Origin: Monomorium pharaonis
Lineage: Eukaryota; Arthropoda; Insecta; Hymenoptera; Formicidae
Reading direction: 5' to 3'
Assembly (NCBI RefSeq): GCF_013373865.1
Contig: NC_050472.1
Location: forward strand, 16,566,360 to 16,630,359
DNA: 64,000 bases
Part shown: piece by piece, positions 55,008 through 64,000 of the stretch
Layout: every line of letters starts with the position of its first letter
Numbering within the stretch: the first letter of the stretch is position 1
Notes under the pieces: generated by a model
What the model saw: only the letters and a program-made list of their open reading frames with translations
The model's database searches: none
Told to the model about the DNA's origin: nothing
Made by a program: the position numbers and the translations under genes

Positions 55008-56223
55008 CAGGGGTGGTCCCCCGCCACACGAGAGGCCATGGGTTCTCGTTGGCGACACCGCCGGATCGTCCGGATCGGGCCGTACGTGAAGTACCTGGGC
55101 CTGATCCTGGACGGTACCTGGAGTTTCGACGAGCACTTCTGCCGGCTGGTCCCGCGTCTGGGGAAAGCGGCGACTGCGCTAAGTTGCCTGCTCCCCAACG
55201 TCGTGGGCCCCGGGGCGGGAGTGCGCCGCCTGTACGGGGGGGTAGTGCAAGCTATGGCACTGTACGGTGCGCCCGTCTGGGCCGACGTCCTGTCGGCCAA
55301 TAGGGCTAGCGTGTCGCTGCTGCACGGGGTGCAGCGGCACATGGCAATAAGGGCGTCAAGAGCGTACCGTACGATCTCCTACGCGGCGGCAACAGCCCTG
55401 TCGGGCATGCCCCCTCTGGATCTGGTCGCGAGGGCAAGTCAGCGTTTACGCGAGGACGCGACGGATCTGGGAGGTGGGCGGTGCCGTTACGGACAAAGCC
55501 CGTCACCTGCTGAGGCTCCAGGCCCGGCGGTCACTGGTCGAGGAGTGGAAAGCGCGCCTGGAGAGTCTGGGCTGCGCGGGCCGGTGGACCGTCCGGGCCC
55601 TGGCCCCGGTACTATCGGATTGGCTGGATCGGAGTTGGGGCAGGGTGTCCTTCCGGATGGCACAGATGTTCACCGGGCACGATTGCTTCGGTGATTTCCT
55701 GTGCCGAATCCGGAAGGAGGACACGGCTCGCTGCTGGCACTGCGAGAACGAGGAGGTGGACACCGCGCTCCACACGCTGGCCACGTGCCCGGCGTGGGAG
55801 AGAGAGCGCGGTGTCCTGAGGGCCAAACTACGGCCCGGCGAGGACTTGTCCCTTGGCACGCTAGTACGAGCGATGCTGAGGGACGAGTCCACGTGGGAGG
55901 TGGCCTTCTCCTTCTGCGAGACAGTAATGTCGCGGAAGGAGGAGGTCGAAAGGCCAAGGAGGGGGGAAGGCGGTTCCGCGGATCCCCCCCTCCGAACTTG
56001 GGAGATGCCGGCGCGAGGGACGCACCCTCTCGCCGCCAGCGACGCGGTCGTCCGCCGGACGCGATGGGCGGGAAACCGCGACCGGGCATTAATGTCCCCG
56101 CCCCCCCGGCCGCCGCCGAGACAACTCCACTCGGATATCCGGCGGACCGCGAGGGGCAATCGTGGACGTCCCCCGGACGACGGGAACGGGGGAGGAGTGG
56201 CGGGCGCGTCGGCTTCGAGCTAA
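55008..56223 (+). pseudogene. LINE ORF2 C-terminal region
   Basis: Continues the interrupted ORF2: GPYVKYLGLILDGTWSFDEH, APVWADVLSANRASVSLLHG and FTGHDCFGDFLCRIRKEDTA. A zinc-knuckle-like CWHCENEEVDTALHTLATC follows, ending ...VAGASASS at 56223. A frame change near 55440-55460 breaks it, and a small indel lies near 55065. The end matches the minus-strand copy exactly. Confidence 0.8.
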
Positions 56224-56930
56224 ACGCGAGGTCGGCGGGCGAACGGAAAGGGCGGTCCGGGGAGACCGGGGGGGGTGGGCTGATAAACACGGCCCTTTCT
56301 CTTCCCTTTTCCCTGGACCGCTGTAACAACATATACCCGCTGGGGGGGACACGGCCCAACCAAATTGAGCCCGGAGTCTCCCCCTCTTATTAAAATGTCG
56401 CGGGTCGCTGGGGGTGTCGAAACTGTCCGGGGCTATGTTCGCCTCCCCGCCCTTGACTCTCCCAACGCGAGAGAAAAGGGAGGGACCGAACATCCGTCCC
56501 ACCGTCTCTACCCCCCCCCCTACACGCATTGTAGACGGGGGGGGAGAGAGAAGAAGTGGCGGCCGGGGAAGACCTGAGGTAACAGTCTCCTCTCGCCGCC
56601 CTCCAGTTGATGGCCAGGTCCACAATGGACCAGTCGGGGGAGCGGGGCATCACATCCGTCTCGCTCGCCCGACAAGACGCGCGCGCGTCGGCGCGGGGGG
56701 CCCACCGGCAGTAATGCTGGAAGCGATCCCCGGTGGGTTCCCGATATCGCGCGGTCAAGGCCATTCGAGGTGGGTTTAGTGGGTAGTACGGGTATTGCAC
56801 GCGGTCGGGAAGAATTAGCCTTCCCGATCGTAAACTCGTGAGTCCCACATAACCCCCGCCCGAATAACACCCGTGACGGGGGCATGCTTAAATGCATTCC
56901 CACCTCGTAAAAAAAAATAAATAAAAAAAA
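56224..56930 (+). other. LINE 3' untranslated region and A-rich tail
   Basis: Shares its whole length with 35021-35722 in opposite orientation; it ends ATTCCCACCTCGT followed by an A-rich tail. Confidence 0.8.
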
Positions 56931-57132
56931 GGTTACCCCGTCACATTGTTTACTTCATCATGTTGGTTTTGCATTTTTGCACACATCTGATTGGCTGATC
57001 TCCCATTAAATTACCGAACGACTGCACATCTTCGGGAATGCTTCACCTTTCTAATTCCGCCATGCGTTCTTCCATCAAACTAGCTGAGTGACGAAGACAA
57101 CACCTTACTACATTTCGTTCTATCCCATAGAC

Positions 57133-57257
57133 CTAGTTTACACCGAGCACTTGGTACGCGTATCAAATAGTAAATAACTAGTGAATGTGTTTAATCATTG
57201 GCTGATCAGCTTAAATTCACTACTTGATACGCGTACCAAGTGCTCGGTGTAAACTAG
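57133..57257. mobile_element. 125-bp palindromic MITE
   Basis: CTAGTTTACACCGAGCACTT and its complement at 57257 form near-perfect arms that include GGTACGCGTATCAA. It lies within the edge of the second copy of the 282-bp MITE. Confidence 0.75.
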
Positions 57258-57260
57258 AGC

Positions 57261-57908
57261 ATAGTAAGTATAGACCGAGCATTCCGCTGTAATCGTTGAT
57301 GCATACGAAAAGAAAAAGAAAAGATATATGAAGTAAAGATCTATAATCAAAGATGCGCCAATTGCCCCCCACCATGACTGCTATCCATCATCTTGTACCC
57401 ATACGGAGACTGGATGGGGGCTGGGGTCTGGAGTAGTGGAGATAGTAAACAATGCGAGCCTGCTCCAAGTTGTACGCAGCCATATAACAGATGCAAATTT
57501 AATTTTTCTTGTTCTTTCTGAGTGTACCGTCAAAATATAGTGACTCTCGAGAGTGCAGAGATTGAATTACCTTATAATTTCTGACACATATTCCTTTAAC
57601 CTATACTGCTCAACACAGAGCACTCTCCCCTCTCCCTTGCCCAGCGTGGGTACGCAATGGCGGATAAATTATGTGATTCAAGTGACCAATCAAAATTGTA
57701 TTCGCCATTGGCGAATCTTTGATTATAGTTCTTTAATATGAAGAATCTTTTTCTCTCTCTGACATCATCGTAGTAGGGAGAGCCTGACAGGGGAAATGAT
57801 GGATCGACGCGAGGAGATGAGGAGAAGTGCTCCCCACTTCTCCGGCATTAAAAAGAGAAAGAGATTCTTCATATATCTTTTCTTATTCTTTTCGTATGCA
57901 TCAACGTT
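57261..57908. mobile_element. 282-bp palindromic MITE, copy 2, interrupted
   Basis: ATAGTAAGTATAGACCGAGC starts the copy. GAGAGCCTGACAGGGGAAAT and TTCGTATGCATCAACG continue it after the insert at 57334-57735. Its outer right end is missing or replaced by the next palindromic block. Confidence 0.7.
57334..57735. mobile_element. 402-bp hAT-type MITE
   Basis: Inverted ends TAAAGATCTATAATCAAAG and CTTTGATTATAGTTCTTTA are bracketed by a perfect 8-bp duplication ATATGAAG (57326-57333 and 57736-57743). No coding. Confidence 0.85.
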
Positions 57909-58222
57909 TAAGGTCCTTACATATAAATTGACATAACCGTAACAGTAAGGTTTCGACCAATCGCGTACTTGAATTGGCCGGTTAAGGCCCTCACACATGA
58001 ATTGACATAATTATAACGTAAGGTTTTGACGCGTCGGATTGGGCGACCATAACCGTAACCTGCCGTAACCGGCTAAATCAAGTACGTGATTGGTCGAAAT
58101 CTTACTGTTACGGTTATGTCAATTCATGTGTGAGGGCCTTTACGGCAGGTTACGGTTATGGTCGCCCAATCTGACGCGTCAAAACCTTACGTTATGGTTA
58201 TGTCAATTCATGTGTGAAAAGC
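57909..58222. repeat. Two interleaved inverted repeats
   Basis: Segment X (57909-57984) is inverted at about 58066-58142 and segment Y (about 57985-58065) at about 58138-58222, giving the order X, Y, X', Y'. Shared words include ATTGACATAACCGTAACAGT and GTAAGGTTTTGACGCGTC. Confidence 0.7.
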
Positions 58223-59395
58223 CCTCGCACATGAATTTCCTTAACCATAAGCATAAGACGTAACGTAAGAATTAGCCAATGGAATCAGAAGATAGAACAA
58301 TTCAACCAATCATAGAACATCTATAAGATATTATCCGTAACAGTCAACATAAAATATAATTTGAACTATTATAAATGACTTTTTAGAAGATAAAACAAAT
58401 AGAAAAAAGTATATATAAATAGTTGTGAAATGTTTTATTTATATTTTACAAAATATTAAAAGATTATTAATATATATAAAAGATATACCTATATAAATAT
58501 AGTTTATAATATAAAAGAGAGTTTAGCCTTGAACCCTGGGCGGGTCGAGGCGCAAAGAAAAGTTTTAGGTTTTAGGTTAGATTAGGTTAAGAAGAAAAAG
58601 AAGACATAGAAAGAATTAATGATGATTTATTGTATGGATGAGGATAACTTCCCACTAAATCGATTAATAAAGAGTTTCCTGGATTAAATCCCAGACAGCA
58701 CAGAATATCCTATGGATATCCGTTTTATGTCCCTTTCTTGTCCTGATGTCCATGGACCTTATAAGAATATCCATAGGATATACATTTGTGGACACAAAAG
58801 GGATATTCTAAAATGGACCACTTTGTATGTCCATATGCTATCCTTATTTGTACTCGCTCCGCCAACACCATCTGCATGCACAAGTGAACTAAAAAGCAAT
58901 ATGGCCGTAGTAGTGGTTAGGTTTTCGTTGGTTATCGGCATGTTTTACACAGGTAAGAATCCTAAAAATTTTCAGAAATTATAAGTTACGAGAGCAGCAA
59001 AGAATCTTATTGTGTGCCGTTAGCTTTGCCTCTGCCTGATTGATCAATTCGCTAATATGTTCCACCACAAATTCTCCTTTAACGAGAATGATGATAGATG
59101 TTCGACCGACGCTCGCTTGCTCGTACGCTCTGACCTACGTATGTAAACAGAACGCTTACGTGTACACGGTAGCAGCGACGAATTCTAGATGTATAATTAC
59201 AGATGGTAATAGACGACGGCAAACTGTACGCGGATTACGACGAAGGTCTCGATAAAGAACAGCAACGAGATTAGAGATTGCAACAACGGGAACAATCAGA
59301 GCCTACGAGCTAGCAAGCGTTGGCCAAGCACCATCATTTTCGTTAAAGACGGGCCTTCGGCCCCCCTCCAGCACCCACCCCATCCAAGTCGCTAA
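58223..59395. other. Stretch without recognised gene
   Basis: Short inverted words (GAATATCCTATGGATATCCG near 58698 and GAATATCCATAGGATATACA near 58764) suggest another small palindromic element. A TTAGG-like run (TTAGGTTTTAGGTTAGATTA) lies near 58567. The open frame at 58712-58984 overlaps the palindrome and shows no domain. Confidence 0.4.
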
Positions 59396-59437
59396 CCTAT
59401 GTGGACTTTACTCTGCTTGCAATGTACATGGATTGCA

Positions 59438-59725
59438 TTTGGTCCGTGCGCACGTGCAGTGTGCGCATGTGCAGTGTGCGCATTTGGTCCGTGTGCATTT
59501 GGTCCGTGCGCATTTGGTCTGTGTCCGTTTCGCACTGTGTCCGTTTCGTTCTGTGCGCATTTGGTCTGTGTCCGTTTTGCTCTGTGCGCATTTGGTCTGT
59601 GTCCGTTTGTTACTGTGTCCGTTTGTTACTGTGTCCGTTTATTACTGTGTCCGTTTGGTCTGTGTCCGTTTGTTACTGTGTCCGTTTCACTCAGCTTGCT
59701 GTGTTCGTTTATTACTGTGCGCATC
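59438..59725 (+). repeat. Minisatellite with a 16-bp unit
   Basis: About 17 copies of GTGTCCGTTTGTTACT and variants (CATTTGGTCTGTGTCC and similar). Because 16 is not a multiple of three, all three plus frames stay open across it, so the open frames are a product of the repeat and not genes. Confidence 0.9.
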
Positions 59726-59961
59726 TGGGACGCTCCCATGGTAATCACCTGTCAGCTGACGCGGATAGTCAGCCGCGCCCGCGTTATGCTCGTGACGCGC
59801 CGCCCCTGCCCGCCTTCTGTACTCGACGCGTGATTTGTTAACTATTTTGGCTTATAACTCAAAAACTACGCTTTAAATAAAATTTTGGTAAAGGAAAAAT
59901 AGTTTAGAATTGCGTCAGAAATACGTCATTTTACGGACCTAATGTTATTCTGAATGACCCT

Positions 59962-59989
59962 GTATATATATATATATATATATATATAT
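59962..59989 (+). repeat. (TA)n microsatellite
   Basis: About 14 uninterrupted TA units. Confidence 0.95.
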
Positions 59990-60264
59990 GGAATCTATGA
60001 AGAATCTCTCAATCGTAGATATTAATCGTAACATTCTATGGAAAAAAACGATAAGAAACGATGAGAGAATTCGATGCGGCAAATATTATAATACATCACT
60101 TATATAAAAGAAAATTATCAATTTAACAATCAATCGTAAATTTAGTTTTTTATCAATGTTTTTATCAAGGATTTATCAGTATGATACAATTCGATAAGAA
60201 ACAAAATTAGAATTGTATGATACTGTAAATAAGATATTTAAGAAAAAGAAAGAATCTATCGTGA

Positions 60265-60498
60265 ATGTACGAAAAACTTTTATTAATTTACTTATTCACA
60301 ATTGCGATAGAAATTAGATTATTTGTAGATTCTATAAGTTTCTATCGCTTTCCCTCTTTCGACTTTCTTAATTATCCAGATAGCACAGATGATCCTTTTA
60401 AGTTAATGAAGGATATTAGCTTTCGAGGGTGTGCTGCGGAAAAAGATCCTGCGTGTGGCTTTTATACACTCTTTATTTCTCTAATACACATTCTCTAA
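60265..60498 (+). CDS. Small open frame with a signal-peptide-like start, unknown
   Basis: The 77-residue frame begins MYEKLLLIYLFTIAIEIRL, a plausible signal sequence. It then has a hydrophilic region with two cysteines (FRGCAAEKDPACGF) and a second hydrophobic tail. It could be a first exon or chance. No family was recognised and no splice donor was fixed. Confidence 0.2.
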   Translation: MYEKLLLIYLFTIAIEIRLFVDSISFYRFPSFDFLNYPDSTDDPFKLMKDISFRGCAAEKDPACGFYTLFISLIHIL

Positions 60499-61570
60499 TA
60501 TCACAAAATACTGCAGTCGTACAGATAACCGATCACGACTCGATACGAACGGCGAGAGAGTGAAGTAGGTCACGGCGTGACCGTCACGCACGCGGCGTTC
60601 TCCTCTCCACAAGCAGCGCATGTGCGCCGCTGCTATCCGCGACGTTGCCGATCGTGGTAGGGGTAAGGCCCGGCTCACCGACACCACAAAGTCTCGTACT
60701 CCAACAGTTAAAAAAGAATTCACTTTTTTAAATTCTTTAAGAATTTATGTAATCTGTTCAAAATGAGTTCAAGAAAAATACCATATTTAAATTTGTTATA
60801 AATCCATATAATTTAAAATGAGTTAAAAAAGAATTCAATTTGTTATGAATTCACATGATTGGTTTGAAATTACTTCAAAAAGAATACTACATACAAATTT
60901 ATTATGAATTTATATAATTATTTAGTCAATATAAAATTCTTATAAAGAGCCGTAACGCTATAGAAAAATATAAAAATATAAGTATCTTTTATTTTTTTTG
61001 ACAAAACAAAAAAATGGTATAACACATTTTTTAATTTTATTAAAAAAAAAAAAAAAAAAACATAAAAATATATATCTCTTTGTTATTTGTCAAAAATACT
61101 ATTATTATCGAAATAGTATATAAATACTTTATACTATTATACGCATACATATTATTTGTCGTAAATTTGATATATAACTAAATATTTTCTTTTATTATAA
61201 TAGACATTATATAATAAAGCGTTTAATGAAAAATTTGTAAAGAAAATTGTAAAAATGTACATTATTTCTATATAAAATTAGGAAATGTTAATTCAATAAT
61301 ATACTGCAACAAAATATGAGAAAATTTTATACATAATTTATACATGTATAGTAAGTACACTCGTAGCGGCCATCGCCAGGAGTGTAAGCGCGGTGCGGCG
61401 AGACGCGACGGCGGAGAAGCACGTACAGGCATTGGCGCCGCTTCTTCTCCTTCTCCCCAAAGCCGGCAGCCAATGCTTGACACAATGGGCCGCGCTACAG
61501 CTCGAGCGTCTCGGCTTTTCCCACGGCGCGCTCTCATTTGTAGAATTTGAAAAATTAATATCTCGATTGA
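60499..61570. other. Stretch without recognised gene
   Basis: AT-rich in the middle with a poly(A) run near 61040-61060; GC-richer blocks at 60520-60680 and 61370-61520 have no domain. Confidence 0.4.
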
Positions 61571-61640
61571 TGCGCACAATGCATTGTTCATCTTTGTTTA
61601 ACGTCAGACAAACAACAAAGATGAACGATGCATTATGCGC
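61571..61640. repeat. Palindromic hairpin, MITE-like
   Basis: GCGCACAATGCATTGTTCAT is inverted at 61640 with a TTGTTT/AACAAA inner stem. Nearby GAAACGGAACG(C/A) words repeat at about 61650, 61760 and 61800. Confidence 0.7.
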
Positions 61641-64000
61641 ATTATGCGTGAAACGGAACGCAGCTCTCGAGAGCTGAGGCAGTTCATGCGTTCTCATGCA
61701 CTACGCGTGGGGGATGGCAAGATGGTTTCCATGCGCGCGTGAATTGCGCATGGAGTGAAACGGAACGATCTTCAAGTTTTCCATGCGCTTCATGCGTAGA
61801 ACGGAACGCACCCCTGAACTGGCACTACTGGCGCACCGACGGAACGCACTACCGCGCTGTCCTTGTTAACACGTCGATTGGAAAGAGTGCGGCGAGAAAG
61901 GAAGAGAGACCAAAGAGACGAAGAAATAAAAAGAGAGACGATCGCGTGACCTCGTGCTCGCTCATACCAATCGACGTATTGTCGTGCGCGAATAATTACC
62001 GTATGTCCACTTTATACGGTGTTCGTCAATCGTTCCCGTATTTCAAAGACGATTCACACTTTCGAAACGGGGCCCCGCACGTGTACGTCAAATGAGGAGA
62101 CTCGGCTCTTTACAATAATTCATGTAAGTGTAATTATGATAATGCCACGGTCGTTGCTAATACTTGATTATGCAATCGTTGTTGCTAATAATCTCGAATG
62201 ACGATACGAAATTTACTCTCGCACGTAAATCGGACCATGGTTCGATGAGAACTCACTTTACCGCGTATGAAACAGAAGTGAAGTAAAAATGAGGCTCATC
62301 TCGTCGTGTTCCCCCGCTCTATCCGTTACCATCGCGATAAATGTATTCTTGTATGATAGCCACTTTTCGAGACTGCCATCAAAGTCTGGTAATTCCGCGA
62401 CCGGTAGTTTAAGTATATAAACATTTACTCTCGTCATCTTTCTTCACATGTAATCTTACCATTTCTATTAGGGGAGTTTGAACTTCTAACCAAAATTGAA
62501 ATTTTTGAGCTAAAATTAACGTAATACTAAGTTGCGATTTAATATTTTTGTCAACTTGAGATTTTTTATTGAGACAATGAATATGATTATTTATTTAATT
62601 TGAACGTCGAAATAAATGCTTCTCGTGCAAGTGCACAAGGAACCACGATGAACTAAATATTCAACGTATATTCATCTAATAAAAGCAGGCCTGAAGCCTG
62701 AACGTCAGAACGAATCGTTCATGGTAACACGAATTATTGATTAAACAATGCGAATGCAACTGGCTATCAATGTGAGAGAAATTTGAATAAAAGTGATTCG
62801 AGTGATTGATAAACCGTTGAGAAACACTAAGAAAATGAGAATAATCACAAAACCTGTAATAAAGAGGAGTAATGAAGGCGGATCATTAGAATAGGAAGTT
62901 GCTCAATAAATATATAACTTTGTGTGTTGCTTATTATTATTTAATATACGTATTTACATTCTAATGGAACGGATTACAAGAATTAAAGACGTTCATATAT
63001 CGTTACAAATATGAACAAACGCTGACAATGCATTTCTCCATTTCGGTCGTCGCGTTTCTACTGGCGTTTTTTTTTACACAAAAATATGATATATTTGTAT
63101 AATTGCTTAACGTCGATATATAATATATATAGTAGTAATTAATAATATTTTACATATTCTCGGCGCTACGTTGTATAATGAAAATCTATTTGCAACAATC
63201 TATAATTCTCTATAATATAAGTGACTAGTATTAAGTGACTAGTATTAAGTTAAAATACACTTAGAGTTTCATTTCGATGAGGTGCATCTTATGCAGGTCA
63301 TCTTTCTGTTTGGGGTACAAACAAAGATGAACCATGGACGTAACAAATAATTACTTTCAATTCGTTTCACTTCGACATAAAGTTTTGTTCGTTTGGCACA
63401 ACACATCTCACGTTGGCAATGAATGATGCGTATGTTGACCATTTCAGTCTACTGTTTTCTCCTTACATTTCTTATCTTTTGCACGTTTCAATTATATTTG
63501 TTACGTCCATGAGATGGTCCCTCGCGACAGACATTTTTTCATTTTAACTCTTAACATAGACACGAGTAACGATGACAATTGCTTACGTTGAATGGAGTCG
63601 TTCGCCACTCGCACGATGGAACAATTAACGAGATTTGGAAATTTACGCTTTACTCAAAATCACATTGTTTAAACAATCGCGATCACGATTTCGACGGTAA
63701 ACCTATAATAACTACTAGAGTTGCATTGCTTTATTTACATAACGCTGCACGCGGAATTGTTTAGTTTCACAAAAAATAAGAAAATTTCTACTATTTTATT
63801 TCGATCATAAATAAAAAGGAAACGAAATAAAATCACATTTAATGCTGTAAGAAAACAGAAATAATCGGTACAATTTTCTCAAACAGCTAGAGTTATAACA
63901 AGTTATTTTTACGTTGACTGCATTCTCATTATGTATTCTTTTTACAACAGCTTAAACGGCGCAGCAATGTATCGTGTAACTACGACACTGAAATGGCGTA
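61641..64000. other. Stretch without recognised gene
   Basis: Only short open frames without domains. No element ends, LTRs or tandem arrays were recognised. Confidence 0.4.

Larger units (their letters stand above)
51355..56930 (+). mobile_element. R1-clade LINE, 5'-truncated, split by LTR D
   Basis: A perfect 15-bp duplication GGTTACCCCGTCACA brackets it (51340-51354 and 56931-56945), and it ends in an A-rich tail (56909-56930). It starts within the reverse transcriptase region at a KAPGPDG-like motif. LTR D (52164-55003) interrupts it; the coding region then resumes to the stop at 56223, followed by the 3' untranslated region. It landed next to the duplication of LTR C, so LTR C is older than the LINE and LTR D younger. 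Confidence 0.9.

Noticed and set aside
55503..56903. Long minus-strand open frames over the LINE C-terminus
   Set aside because: Antisense to the conserved ORF2 frame; no domain on that strand.
59399..59841. Cysteine-rich protein predicted from plus-strand open frames
   Set aside because: Produced by the 16-bp minisatellite; all frames are open.

Overview
This is eukaryotic DNA, most likely from an insect and probably from a hymenopteran such as an ant. The support is the insect telomere unit TTAGG/CCTAA in several short arrays, R1-clade retrotransposons, hAT, P-like and ISL2EU-like transposases, and an AT-rich background broken by GC-rich retroelement blocks. I found no rRNA gene, no CRISPR array and no confidently intact host gene. 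The window is almost wholly a nest of mobile elements with AT-rich DNA between them. The ant assignment is inference.

Layout. 1-2.9 kb: AT-rich DNA and a small inverted-repeat element. 2.9-10.8 kb: a large element with long inverted ends and a broken ISL2EU-like DDE transposase plus a SWIM zinc-finger partner, invaded by a fold-back element with two tRNA-like units (6.05-7.06 kb) and by a three-LTR retrotransposon complex (7.57-9.73 kb). 11.3-16.4 kb: a second copy of the same terminal sequence, holding a 4.7 kb inverted-repeat element, which holds a LINE fragment, which is split by a 1.9 kb fold-back element. 16.4-21.3 kb: a decayed hAT (ZMYM-like) transposase and a second tRNA-bearing fold-back element nested in a MITE. 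21.4-33.1 kb: AT-rich DNA with MITEs, a hairpin-repeat array, a small LTR and one possible orphan coding exon. 33.1-38.7 kb: GC-rich R1-clade LINE copies on the minus strand. 38.7-57 kb: the most interesting part, described next. 57-64 kb: overlapping MITEs, a 16-bp minisatellite and otherwise unrecognised DNA.

Key observation. Three long units (A 38697-41578, B 41598-43925, C 49004-51333) look like solo LTRs of one retrotransposon family. Each starts TGARACCG, ends GGTYACA, and is flanked by the same 4-bp duplication ACCT, because each sits in the same register inside a CCTAACC array. A fourth relative (D, 52164-55003) carries its own 4-bp duplication CCGT inside an R1-clade LINE. Several R1-clade LINE tails also abut GGTTAGG. 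The region therefore looks like a trap in which both an LTR family and an R1-clade (TRAS/SART-like) LINE inserted at telomere-type repeats. I know of telomere-repeat targeting in the R1-clade TRAS and SART elements, but not for an LTR family of this kind in ants.

Secondary themes: at least three unrelated inverted-repeat families carry tRNA-like A-box/B-box sequences, and the long LTRs carry arrays of short hairpins whose arms differ between families.
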